Assembly (NCBI GenBank): GCA_963556695.1
Contig: CAUWAG010000004.1
Span: 1,612,001-1,676,000, forward strand
Direction of reading: 5' to 3'
DNA from: Anthostomella pinea
Taxonomy: Eukaryota; Ascomycota; Sordariomycetes; Xylariales; Xylariaceae
DNA length: 64,000 nucleotides
A program made the translations under genes and the position numbers. Of this stretch, positions 10,318-22,149 are shown piece by piece; position 1 is the stretch's first letter; every line of letters begins with the position of its first letter. The notes below the pieces were generated by a model. That model saw only the letters and a list, made by a program, of their open reading frames with translations. It was not told where the DNA came from and ran no database searches.

Positions 10318-10835
10318 TGTTACGAACCAACGAACAGTGCGGCCTGATAACAGGCCCAGAGGAGACGATTGGAAACAGGTTGACCAGTAAGTGGGCTGCT
10401 GATCAGTGGAGAGATCGGAGCAACAGAGCAACGGTACACAGATCACGTGACCAGCAGAACCTGGGTCACGTGACTAAGAATTTGGATCACTGGATCACCG
10501 TGGTGATCCAGTGAGCAGGATCACCTTGGATCACCGGTGATCCAGGGTGAGCCACCTAATTAGTGAGGGAGAGATTGGATATATAAGGACAGACATTTCC
10601 CAACCAGATAGATAGACAGTCTCTATCTCAATGATCAATCTAAGCATCTTAGCCAACCCTAAGGTGGGAGAAATCTCCTGACGACTTGACTACATAGTGA
10701 ACCCAGTTCAGACCAAGCCCTAGTATCTGAGTGTCTTCTAGTTGATAGCAGCCTTTATCGTCCTTTGTGTTGACTTACCTCAGAACATAAACCCTATAGA
10801 ACCCTCTAGCCTTATCGGTTAGGCGGCTCGTCACA
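10318..10835. mobile_element. Solo LTR, 518 bp, with 5-bp target duplication CTCTA
   Basis: It begins TGTTACGAACC and ends GGCTCGTCACA. Identical CTCTA flanks sit at 10313-10317 and 10836-10840. A TATA-like GATATATAAGG is near 10576, followed by a possible transcription start region. Two strong palindromes built on GGATCACC/GGTGATCC occupy the upstream part (10488-10513 and 10527-10544). No gag or pol coding adjoins either side, so this is a solo LTR. The superfamily (Ty1/copia or Ty3/gypsy) cannot be told without an internal region. Confidence 0.88.
10488..10513. repeat. 26-bp perfect inverted repeat in the LTR
   Basis: The arms CACTGGATCACC and GGTGATCCAGTG are separated by GT. A second related palindrome, TGGATCACCGGTGATCCA, lies at 10527-10544. 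Position upstream of the TATA-like motif suggests protein-binding sites in U3. Confidence 0.8.
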
Positions 10836-10840
10836 CTCTA

Positions 10841-11554
10841 AAGAAAAGGCACGTTCAACAACTGATATGTATTCACACCCACGCACGACCTGGATGGTTC
10901 TTCTAACTTATCATATCGCCTCACCTGATGGAACCGGCTAGAGAGGCCTGGGGAGCAACTTGGAAACCCAGCCCGAAAACATCAGGTTTAAGCAGTCACA
11001 GGTGGGCACTTGGGACACGTGACTATCAACTTCTGAATTACTTTTTCCGTCTATTACTACACTAGAGTATCATATACCCCAGTAAGGGATATGTGGTTTC
11101 GGGGAGGAAGGGGTGGGAGGTTCGGAACAGGAAGTCTTTTACACGGGAACGGCAAACGCCGTTGCTGACTTGCTCCTGAGAAGATAGCCCCTGAGAAGAT
11201 ATCGTGGCCCCATGTCCTCCGGTGAACGTGCCAACCCACGCTAAAACGCGACGACCATAACACCAGCAAGTAGCCCACCGAAACTCCATTATCAAAGAGA
11301 CAACGGCCCAACGGCGAACCTGTCACTGTAGTTGTGTCGCCTTCCTAGTCGTGTTCTGGAATGCACAACCCGCTATGCGCCAAGCCATGGCCGAAGCATG
11401 ATCAAGTCATGCTTGGTCACATGGAGATGCCAAGCGCCCACGGGGTATACGTCTCCTTTATACCACAAAAAAATTCCGTTGACATAGGCGTACCAATTCA
11501 CCGTCAACATCTGACAATCGCAATCATCTCCAATCAAATGGCTCAGAGGGTCTC
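10841..11554. other. Intergenic between the LTR and the 3' end of UBP3
   Basis: No gene is supported. The right part is the likely 3' UTR of the minus-strand deubiquitinase gene. Confidence 0.4.
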
Positions 11555-14500
11555 TCAGACCCGCTGGTAGAATAGCAGGTACGCGACCTTGTTGTCCTTG
11601 ATGTTGTCCTTGGCAGGCTTCCCCTTGGCTGGTGCAGCGGTGTTTGGTCCACCACCATTGACCACAGTGCTCCATTTCTTAGCACCATTGACGGGAGCAC
11701 TGACTTTGTTCCAACCCTCCTCGTCGCCGGCGTCGTCGTCTCCAATGCCATCGAATCGGTTTCCAGAGGGAACCATGACGCTATCTTTCTTGTCAACCCA
11801 CGTGGTTGTCTTGCTCCTGTCTTCTTCAACGCCACCTTCAGCCACATCTTCGCTCCTGATTCGCCGAATGACAGTATCATCCAGCCGAATCCATTCGCGA
11901 CAGTCCTGACGTCGGAGATCCACCGTGTAATGGCCACCGCTCGCGTTTTTGCCATGATGATAGACCGCTGCAATCAGCCTGTACTTAGGGAGACCAGCGC
12001 CTTCGGCCAGTAGGGCGTTTCTCTTCTGGCGCGAGAGGATTTCTTTCGGCAGTTCAAGTTCCAAGGGGTAGCCAATTTTCTTCCAGATCTTAACAGTTCC
12101 GGTACCCTCAGCATCGAATTGAAAACGCTTTAGGTGGAGAATGAGAACCGGGGGCAGGCTCTCGATGAATACTTGTTTTGTAGCACTCGTACCCGGTCCT
12201 CTAGGTGATCCGAATTCCCCATGGAGAGTCTCGGGCTTGGTAAGGCCCTTCAGCGCGTCCACGATGTTGTGAATCTGTGGAGAGCCAATATCAAGCTGTA
12301 ATGGTTGGAATGGCTCCAGAGTGATGGAGTCTTTGCGTCCTGTGATACGCAACTCTGATCGCAACTGTCCACTAAAGATCTTAGTAATTGGGGATGATGC
12401 AATGGGATGTCCGGAAGACCGAGTTACGGCCGGCTTTTGTCGTCGTCCTACTTCCAGCCAATCGCTGGAGTCCGCAACGTTCGTGGGTGACACTGCAGCT
12501 GTAGGAGTAGCGGCAGACGAGTTTGCTGCCGTAGTGGTCGCAGAGGAATCAGAAAATTGTTGCATGACCTTGGCGCACTCATCGTGGAGGGATTCGAGAA
12601 GAAAACCGAGGAATTCTTCAGCATCCTGTTGATGCCCGCGCTGCAGAAGCCTGTTAGCCCGCCTCAGATAAATGTGTGGGAATGCCTACCCTCATGCTTG
12701 CGAATCTAGGCAGCTCCCGAATAGCATTGTAGACAAATTTGGGGGTAAAGGCCTCGCCGTACTGTTCTAGTTCCTCGCTCTTCAATCTTCTCCGAAGCTG
12801 TTCCACAGAAATTGCAGAGTCGATGACCTTGTACTCGCGCATGAACATAATCCTAGATGACCGGTCAGACCAGGGGCACAGAAACGTTGCCGCCAAATTT
12901 GATGGAACTTACATGGCTTCAATTAGGGGTGTTTCGCTCTTGAAACTGTGCGCCGCTTTCTTGCTAACTTGATCCAAGAAATCGTAAAACGGAAGGCAGA
13001 AGATAAGAACTTGAAGAACCTAGGGAATAATAAGTCAACCGATAGTCCTCAACCAGCTCAAAGGAACATACTTACGGAATTCATATAACACATGTTCCCA
13101 GTGTTGATCAAACCCCTGGGCTCTAGGAACGCAATCTTTTCCGAACTAGAAACACGATAAGAATGCAGCGCCTCCGCCAAAGAGGAGGCCTTTGATTCCG
13201 CAAAGCCCCCGCCGCTTCCGCTTCCTTCTCCGACGACAGCATCAGCAGCGGACGGCGCACCACAAGCAGCAATAGATCCCAGGGCACCAGCGCCAGCTAA
13301 TGCCGTGGCGGTGGCTGCTGGGCGCATGAACAGATTACTCCAAAGCTTCGGTGCCGTCTTGGCCGGAGCGGGGGCAGCATTGAGTTCTGTCTGAGGAACA
13401 CCGGTAGAAGACGCGTCGACTTCAACAACTTTCTCTGATGCGGCTTGTGCCACATCCTGTCTGCCATCTGATGGATGTGACTCGGAGCCCGATGTTGTCT
13501 TTACTTCCTTCGGGCTCGCTTTGGACTTTGGGGGAACGATCGGGAGGGCCGGGACTGCGGTGCGAGAGATGGTCTTGTTGGACAGTGTGGGAGTGATTGA
13601 CGCCGCAGTGGTCTTTACTGATGCAGGTGTCGATGGTGAAGTCGGCCGAATATCCTCGGAGGGATGATTTTGGGTTGATGGCTTCTCGGGTGTCGCTTGA
13701 GCCTCGATAGGAACAGCAGAGGAAGTGACAGATGCTGCCGCTTTGGATTTTGGGGTTCCTGGAGCAGCGACTTTATCGGATGTTGCCTCGTTTGCCTCGG
13801 CTACTGCTTCAACAGCAGCCTGAGGGTTAGTAGGAAGCTCGACTGACTCAGCGTCCGCGTTGAATCTCGACCGCTTGCCCTTCGATCTCGTAGTTCGTGT
13901 AGGAAAAGGAAGGTCGGGTCGTGATAACCAAGGCAACTAAGGATGAGCACGTCAGTAATTGGCTATTTACTCAGAGTTGCATGGAAACAACGTACAGGAG
14001 CTCTGAATTCCCCCCGCGGAGGTATGACTTCGACTTCTGATGGATGAGGGGCGACATCTTGGATTTTAGGTGTGGGTGGTGTTAAGGGAGCTTGGACCGC
14101 TTGGGATGAGTGTGTCGAGTGTGTCGAGTGCGTCGAGGATGGTGCCTGTGGTATAGGGTCCTGGGAAGGCGGCGCGGCTATGGAATACAGTGGAGGTGTC
14201 GACATGGCTGGGGACGGTTGCTGCGGCGGTGGAGGCGGTCGAGAGTAAGGCTGAGGGGGCTGTTGCATGCTGGAAGAGACGATGGGAGGATATGGCTGAT
14301 GCATAGCGACGGGTGGTGAGCGCTGAGGATGCTGAGGATATTGATTGTACGGCATGCTGTATGGCGCGTTCATGGCGCCATTCGGATAGTGATGCGGTAT
14401 CTGGGGATAGTAGCTGTTGGCGTACGGGTTCATGAAGCTGTGCTGGTGCTGGTACATGGGGTTGACGTGCTGTGATTGATACTGTTGATGCGAGTATTGC

Positions 14501-14610
14501 GACTGTGGCCGTCGTCTCCCCCCAGTTGGCGCTGATCCTCCTCCTCCTCCTCCTGCTGCTGCAGCGGCGCCAGGCATGGTCTGCCCAGCCGGCAGATGAC
14601 TACCGTTCAT
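11555..14610 (-). CDS. UBP3: Ubiquitin carboxyl-terminal hydrolase, Ubp3/USP10 type
   Basis: A cysteine protease of the USP family that removes ubiquitin. Yeast Ubp3 acts with Bre5 in COPII trafficking and ribophagy, which is family knowledge and not shown here. Five exons: 14610-13996, 13936-13076, 13019-12913, 12852-12690, 12640-11555. Introns are 49-60 nt and one has a CTAAC branch point. The product is 943 aa. The N-terminal 200 residues are a Pro/Gln/His/Tyr-rich disordered region. The catalytic Cys box GLINTGNMCYMNSVLQVL places the nucleophile at about C488. The GHQQDAEEFLGFLLE box follows the last intron. The LPPVLILHLKRFQFDAEG and ASGGHYTVDL blocks give the catalytic His at about H819, followed by WIRLDDTVI. 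All hallmark residues are present. A Ser/Thr/Ala-rich insertion separates the catalytic blocks, as is usual for Ubp3. The C-terminus ends VAYLLFYQRV. Confidence 0.93.
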
Positions 14611-15830
14611 CTTGCCGGCTTGGGGTTGATGAAGCAGTGGCTATCCACCACTTCAGCGACTGCTATAGCCGCGTGCACTCGAGTCGCCGAATGGGTGTCG
14701 CGAGGATGATGGGCTCTGAATACCGAGGATTGACGGTTGACGGTTGCCGGTCGCAGGTTTGTTGGTTTCGCGTAGGTGGTCTCCCGGTGAAGCGGCGTCG
14801 CGCTCTATTAGCAGATCCGATCCACTTCTGCAACAACGCAAATGAGTGGCGTGGCCTTGGATGAGCGCAAAGAAGCACTGCACTTTCGTCGAGACCTACA
14901 GAGAGGACAGAACAGAAATGAAATGGATAACGGCTTGCGTCGCAGGTTCAGCTTCGTACAGGGCGTTCGTCTGTTGGAGGAGCAGGGGCGATGAGGAAGG
15001 GAAGCTTGCCCGAGGTGACGTGAGGTCAACCGAAAGCCAATTTGCTTTCTCACTTTTTCGAAGGTTTTCGGACCTTGCTGGAGATTAGCACAGTTGGGTC
15101 GGGTCTGGTGCAGGTCCTTCGTCAAGCCACTTCGGGTGTAGCCACTGCTCCCCTTATGTATGTATCCGGTGGGAGCTTGTGTGGCACAGTTCAACGTGCT
15201 CCCGTCAGTTTGCATATGTCTCGATAGGACCGCGTCTAATTCTCCGAGACACTTCTGCGCAGAGGAGAAACATTCACCATAAACTAACAGCGCATATATC
15301 ACACTGGTCTTTATAGATCCATTGATGGCAGGCTATACTTTTAGGAGCTTAGAATAACCTTGATGCACGTAGACGCTTGGTGTGAATCTCTGGGTAGTTC
15401 ACGGATATCGGTGGAGGATGTCTCGGCTGCAAAAGGGACAAGTGAATGTGGCTTCCTCTGTGGTCAAAGAGTCACTCTTGGCTATGCCTGTAGGCGTGTT
15501 GTGACTATTCAACTTCAAGACCAGCTGGTGATGAAGACAGATCATTCTAGTGAAACTGGACTCCAGTTAAAGGCTTTCAATTGACTTTCATACCAGGAGA
15601 ACTTTGCAGTTTTCAATTATGCGGCCAAGTGCAGAGTGAGATGCAAGTAGGTCAGCCAGACAGTTAGAACACCAATGTCAAGCGCCATGCCAGCTATCTA
15701 TATGCAATAGTCATGTCCATGTCCATGCTCCTTGGTTCGACCCTCCACAGTGCTTTAGCAAGGACCAAAACCAACCCTTAGAAGAGGAGGGCTGCCCCAT
15801 CCGTCTTTGTCTATATTGGCAGATGTTGCC
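14611..15830. other. Intergenic between UBP3 and SAE2
   Basis: It holds the UBP3 promoter and leader (right of 14610) and the SAE2 3' UTR (left of 15831). Short frames on both strands lack recognisable content. Confidence 0.5.
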
Positions 15831-18279
15831 CTATTCGTCTCTGAACTTCCATCTGCCACCAGGCCTCATGGCCTCCCGGTATCTGTCGTTGATCATCTGG
15901 CGTTCCATCTTGGCACCCTCCTTGTTGTGCTGTTCAGCTTCCTGTGTGCTTGGGAAATCCATCCTCCAGTAGCCGTCGGGTGACACTGGGCGAGGAAACC
16001 TTTCGCGATGCCTGCCATGTGCATTGGCAAGTTCTCTTGCTTTCGCTTCAATCCATAATTCCTCCTTTTCCGAGTCGGACATGGACGACAATATATGACA
16101 TTCATCCCCGAGGTATGATTCCAAGAGGGATTGAAATCCAAACGGTCCAGTTGTTTCACGCATCACGCGTGCTTCTGCGCGGCGCGCGGGCCCACAACAG
16201 TTCGCTTTGACACACCCTTGCAGTTGCGCCCGCTCCTCCTTGCTCCGGACAACCTCAGTAAAGGCGTAATCCAGACCTTCGTTGGGGTTGGGGTTGATTT
16301 TGAAGTCACCAAGCCGGAGCCTTGACTTAGGACACTCCCGCAAGGGCGTCACGTCCTTACCAGAGTCGCCCTTGCTCGCGGCCCCTTCGACGCTGCCCTT
16401 AGGGTTGATCGCTGTAGTTGCATTGTATGTCGATACCGTTGGACTTGCGGGTGCTTGTAGCGCGCCGCTGACTCTTTTGCGTCCGTCCTTACCAAAGGGG
16501 AGTTCTCGTTTCTGGGGCATTCTGAATTGGATGGCGTTCGACGTGGGTATCTCTTTATCCTGCACGCTTGATGGAAGTGCACCACGCTCATGTTCTGGAG
16601 ACGGTGAGTTGAGGAGCTCATGGAGAACCCGGTTCTTTTGTTTCTTCTTGCTGGTCGATTTTCGTGGCATATCGTCATGACCGCCATCCTCTGCCAGGCT
16701 GTCAATCCCATGCAATAACGACCGCTTCTGATGCTGAGCTTTAGTTTGTGTGCCCAGATCTCGCTGAGCGACGATGTTGGGATCGAGTGGACGTAGGACA
16801 GAGGGACCTTCTGGATGTAACTCCGAGGTAGCTGCTTGCTCAATCGCGTGTGTGCCCGGGGGTTTGCCTCCAGGCAACGCAGCGTTGCGCTCATTGAGAT
16901 TTGTCGGTGTGGCGGCTGCACGATCCCGGCGATCAGTTGAGTCTGGGCTACCTTCTTGTATGCCCGAAATGTCGATAGATCCTATGGGCTTATCTTCGTG
17001 TATTCGAAGGACTCTGTGGTGCTTTTTGGGGGTCTGCACTCTACGTGCTTCAACATCAAAGTCCATGCTTTCCTGAGGTTCGAAACGGCGACGTTCCACT
17101 GTACTAAGTGTCTCAGGGGCATGTTCCGCTTTCAGTCTCGTAGGAGCCCGAGTATGCTCGGACTCATCATGGCCGTGCTTCCTCTTGCCCACCCAGCGCT
17201 CTGATACCACAACGGGCGTGTCCGATGATGGCTCGTTCTTGCCCAGTTGTTTCTCTGCTGTGGCACCGTGACACTGGGGTAAAGGAGGAAGAAAAGGCGC
17301 TAGGCCTTGCTCGCCATTATCGTCATCATCAGGCTCTGGCGTAGAACTTCCGTTTTGAGACTTTTCGGTATCCCTGTTAGCCCTTGCTCCCGAATTGTGG
17401 TCAGGATTGGCAGAGTTAAAGTCTGCTTCATCAAGATTCTCAGGCGGCCATAGTATCGGTGAGTTTCGTGACACGGGGTCAAGTCGAGCCCGGCCAAGTT
17501 CGTCGGGTTCCTCGACATGTGCTGGTCCGGGTGTATGAGCTGCTCGTCTTGTTCCCGGTTGTGCATCTCCAGTATCGGAGGAGAAGCTCGAATTCAAGGG
17601 CCCCTGAGCAGATTCAACCAGCTTAGCCTCCAATCTCTGGATCCTCCTATTGCGGCTTTGAGATTGTTTGTCCAACTTTGTTGCGTGGTCTACCCATTTG
17701 TGGTAGGCTGTGGTCCTCTTTCGAAGCAGCGCGTTGGATTCCTTGTGGATATCCTGAAGCTCCCGGTACTTGTCGTATAGTTTCGCGTAGCTACTCTCCA
17801 CCTTGAGATATTCCGCCCTGAGCTCCGAAAGATTGACTGCGTCGATGTCGACACGGTCAAGTTTTGTAGATCGCTTGGAAGTAGAGACCGGATTGGCGGA
17901 TCGAGGCGCGAGAGGGGTACGAACGCCTCGATCGTCAACTGTAGGCTTCACTTGGCCTTTGGGCAGGAGTTCGTTGCGGCATGACTTCTTAGCAATTTCT
18001 AGTTCCGACTTCAGGGACTGGTTTTCCTCCTCTAAACGATCCACCTGGAAGGCCTTCTGTTTGAGGGTTTCGAGCTCGGCGGCAAGTCGGGCCTTGTCTT
18101 GGGATAAAGATTGGACATCTGTTTGCACAAGTGAGAGTGACTCGTCAGCGCTGTCGTCGATGCATGCCATAGCTGTAAGGGCACGCACCAGATTTGTAGT
18201 CGTTGTCGATTCGGTCGCAGACTCCCGCAAGAGCCTCGAACAGGGCCGGCCTGCCCACGTCCTTGAACCAGTCCTCCAT
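15831..18279 (-). CDS. SAE2: DNA-end resection factor Sae2/CtIP/Ctp1
   Basis: A cofactor of the Mre11-Rad50 nuclease that starts 5' resection at double-strand breaks (family knowledge). The start is the ATG at 18279, giving MEDWFKDVGRPALFEALAGV, and not the longer open frame beginning at 18314. Exon 1 is 18279-18189 and exon 2 is 18118-15831. The 70-nt intron has a GTGCGT donor, CTGAC branch point and CAG acceptor. The product is 792 aa. The N-terminal third has heptad coiled-coil segments (LAAELETLKQKAFQVDRLEE) expected of the tetramerisation region. A long charged disordered middle follows. The C-terminal domain has RLRLGDFKINPNPNEGLDYA, the CVKANCC cysteine cluster, the RHRERF DNA-binding motif and a Ser-Pro site near S743 at the place of the regulatory CDK site in Sae2 and CtIP. 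Confidence 0.93.
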
Positions 18280-20954
18280 TTGGGCTGAACTTCCAGAGCC
18301 AGTTCAATCACCATCCACTACCTAGTCCATGACCACAGCATCCAGGAACTCCAATGCACTCAGGTACACAGCGAAGAGAGTCCCGATTGAGAGCCCCGTC
18401 AAGGGAGGAAATACTTGCGATGATTGAACGTGGGTAGGCGACGACATGGGCCGGTTGGAAGTTGTATTACCGGTAGCTCGCCAGCTCCCGAGTCCAGCTC
18501 GCCACCCCTTTCAATGGTGACGGGTGATTGGAAGCTTGACACGCGCCTTCCCTGGAGCCCCGGGTCCCAAGCCATGCCAAGCCAGCGGCCAGCCAGCCAG
18601 CTGGTACCGGCTAGCCCGTTTTTCCCATGGGCGGATCAGGTGGCCTGTGCTTCTTCTTTAGGTTTGAACTGGCGAGAATTGAATTGCTGGGCATCTAATG
18701 TTGAATGGGAGCCGGAGATAGACACCGGAAGATCTCCAGTGGGGCAGAGACGCACAGGGCATCTGTCCCACCAAGAAGACAGATGATCAATCTCTGCACG
18801 CAGAGCAGAACAATGAATAGAATAAATGAACATCCGTGCATTCAACACAATACGAGATACGATGCATTCCCCTTATTATGGCTAAACGTCATCTCACATC
18901 AAACACCATTGGACTGGACCTTCGCCAGTCAAAACCGCACCGCTAACGTTGGTAGCACTCGGTCTCGAATTCATAGTGCTAGGCCATGTGCTTCCGCATT
19001 CGCCATGTGCTCCTTGCAGCACCGTTCATCTGCCCACTACCATTGAAGCGCAACACGTCTTCTGGTGGTGTGCTTCGATAGAACCGAACATGTGAACAGA
19101 TGGGCGGATACTTCATACATCAGAGTATACCCGATTCTCCTGCCTGACAGAGAGAAGCACCAGCTCGTGTTTCTTCATATCAAGCCCTACCCGGACCCCC
19201 GAGTTCAAAGAGGTAGCATGGGTAGAATAGTCGTTAGTATAATGTGCGAGACTCGAGCGGCAAAACACTGTCCATAAGGGATTGATATACTGGAGCTATG
19301 AGGTTCCGACACGATATAGCCATGTATCATCCTTTGCGTAAACCTCGGCCCAGAGGTTGATCTGTCTGGATTTGGCAGCGAATGACGAAAGGTAGAAGTA
19401 CGAACACAACTCACGCACTCGGCGAAGGGAGGAAGGGAGGAACGCTGGAGGTTGCGACTTGATGAGTTGCGTGGCGTGCATGCGACGGATGCACGTGCTA
19501 TGCAGGCACAGACCAGCAGCAGCTTGACTCGAACGCATCGAATTTTGACATGCTCGGCAATCAGCTCAATCGGATTTCAAGATTCCCACAACTACATTAT
19601 TTTGCAGATGGCAGGTTTCTGCCGAGCGTGCTCGGAACCACAATAGACAACCTAGGTTAAGAGCGGGTGCATGCTTCAGACACCTACTTACCTGTACATG
19701 GGGCACATCACCTTATGGTTGATATAGCAGCAGGGCCACATGATGCCGGGTAGGTAGGTAGGTAGATACCTTATCAACCTGTTCAAGGCGTAGCACAAGA
19801 TACAGCAGGCGCATCTGGAGGAGGTGATACTGGCCGGGCCTTCCATTCTGATTTTGCGCGGTGGAGTAATAGAGAACAAAATTAATACCAATTCACGTGC
19901 ACTTTGGACCTCATGAACCGGAGGGCGCCAATGACGGATGCATCTCCTCGAATGTGAAGTTGGCAATCATTGATGAGGCACAATCGCTCGCCCCGGCTCC
20001 GTACCAAGTACAAACCTGCAGCCGTCTGATGTCCATCCGATTGACTGCCTTAGGTACTTTAATTAATAAAGTACCCAGGTGGCAAAAGCCGTACCTTACC
20101 GCCTCTTCCACTCCCACTCACCCACTCCCACCTTTTCCAAGTCGCCTCGCCGCTTGGTCCCTTTCACAATCCACACGCGCCAATTCGACTTTTTCTCTTC
20201 CCTTCACCAAACAAAACCACTCTCTCTCCTTCTTCCTCTCGCCGACTCTCCCTCCACGCGGAAAGTCAAGGGAAACGAACGAAGAACTCGACCAAGTCCT
20301 CGCCGATTACCTCTCCATTTCCCACGGTTTCTGTTCTGCTACTGGTAAGTTCAAGCCCAAACTCAAAGTCTGGTCCTCTGACCACTTTGGTGTATCGTCT
20401 ATTTTTTTATTCTCGTGCGTCGCCCGCGCGCTCTTGATTCACCCCTCCATAACCCCACCATCGTCCGCCACTGCCCACCACCCACCGCCCGCCCCCTCCC
20501 CACTCCCTTCTCCTTCGTCTGCTACCCCACCCGCCGCCCACCAGCATCACCACCACCCAGCGCGTCGGGGAACGTTCCAACCTACCGTTTTTCTTTTTTC
20601 CCTTGCATCCTACCGCACGCATTCGCACTCAGGTCGTCACCCATCCCAACCACGTTCCTGTCCCTCTCGACTGTAGGTATCCCTCTGTACCACTATACCC
20701 AATCTTTCTAGCATTGGCGGACTGCATTGCCACTGGTCGGAATTATCTGCCACTCCTCCATACTTTCAAGTTCGACTGGTTTGCGCCGCTCGCTGCCCAC
20801 GTTGCCCGATAGATACAACGGCGCGCACAACGGCGCACAAACTTTCATTACCTTCAACGTCCCTCTTTTCAACGGCTGACATATTTCCGCGCACCACAGA
20901 ACATACACCGTTTTCGTCAATCCACCAAGAACAGCAACATCAAGAGCCGCAGAC
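18280..20954. other. Long divergent intergenic region, includes a CT-rich leader
   Basis: It separates SAE2 (-) from the CNBP gene (+). From about 20100 the plus strand is strongly pyrimidine-rich, typical of promoters and leaders of highly expressed fungal genes. A possible 5'-UTR intron runs from the GTAAGT at 20345 to the CAG near 20632. A GGTA-type microsatellite lies near 19750-19767. No separate gene is supported, although a long chance frame of Pro/His/Ser composition runs through the leader. Confidence 0.55.
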
Positions 20955-22149
20955 ATGGACTACCAAGGTCAAAGTGGCGGCGGACGTGCCTGCTTCACCT
21001 GTAAGTCCCGACGACAAATGAACCTCCTATTCGAAAGCGAGTGATTCATCACCGCTCATACACTTGCCCCGTACCTCTGCAACCTGCAGTCGTCCATATA
21101 CTTCCTCTCCTGCACGTTCACCACATCTTCGCACCGTGCAAGCCGCGTTTGGGCGATTCTGCTTGATGCCTGTGCGATTGACCAATCGAGCAAACATCAG
21201 TCAACAATCAAACTTGTGTGGCCAAATTCTGAGATGTCAGATCGATGGTTGCCCGCCATACCATTCGACCTGACCTCGGGGCCGATCTCACAGCACCATA
21301 TTTGGGCTACCTGCCTGTTATCTGATTCACTTCTGGGCGGGGCGGTATGATCTGACTTTTTTTCTCACTTAGGCGGCCAGACCACTCATCAGGTATGCTA
21401 TGATACTGCAGCAGCACACCACCAAGCGAAGGAGTAATTCCGTTTGACATGTCTTGCTGACTACCATCTCGCCAGGCCCGCGATTGTCCCAACCGTGGTG
21501 CAGCCAAGTGGTAAGTTTCATTTCCCATGCGCGACAGACCTTATGCTAATTGCGTGGTAGCTACAACTGCGGCAACGAGGGACATATCAGCCGTGACTGC
21601 CCCGACGGTCCCAAGGACACTAAGACCTGCTACCGATGCGGTCAGAGTGGCCACATCAGCCGTGACTGTCCCCAGAGCGGTGGTGCTCCCCAAATAGGTG
21701 GTGGCGGCGGTGGCTCCCAGGAGTGCTACAAGGTCAGTATTTCTTCTCACTTCTGGCTTCATACAACCTAACTTGTCCGAATTCTAGTGCGGCAAGGTTG
21801 GCCACATCGCGCGCAGCTGCCCTGATGCCTACGGAGGTAACAGCTACGGAGGCGGAGGCGGCGGCTACGACCGTGGTGGCTACGGCGGCGGTGCCGGTGC
21901 CGGCGGTGCGCAGAAGACCTGCTACTCGTGCGGCGGATTCGGACACATGTCTCGTGAGTGCATTGAATCTGGACCCGAAGACCAACACTAACGTATGCTT
22001 CAGGCGAGTGTGTCAACGGAAGCAAATGCTACAACTGCGGCGAGAATGGCCACTTCTCTCGCGATTGCCCCAAGGAATCCTCTGGTGGCGAGAAGATCTG
22101 CTACAAGTGCCAGCAGCCTGGACATGTCCAGTCTCAGTGCCCCAACTAA
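20955..22149 (+). CDS. GIS2: CNBP/Gis2-type CCHC zinc-knuckle protein
   Basis: A small single-stranded nucleic-acid-binding protein. Yeast Gis2 and animal CNBP bind mRNA and act in translation and stress granules (family knowledge). Six exons: 20955-21000, 21373-21392, 21476-21510, 21561-21732, 21788-21953, 22004-22149, total 585 nt, 194 aa. Introns carry CTGAC or CTAAC branch points, and the first is unusually long at 372 nt. Seven knuckles are visible: CFTC..., [70 protein letters not shown] and [15 protein letters not shown] Gly/Tyr/Arg linker ([11 protein letters not shown]) separates knuckles 4 and 5. Knuckle 1 as spliced has one extra residue between Cys2 and His. Confidence 0.93.

Noticed and set aside
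19897..20676. Long plus-strand frame of about 259 codons upstream of the CNBP gene
   Set aside because: It runs through a C/T-rich leader and its composition is Pro/His/Ser only, as expected from pyrimidine-rich DNA. A GTAAGT splice donor lies inside it.
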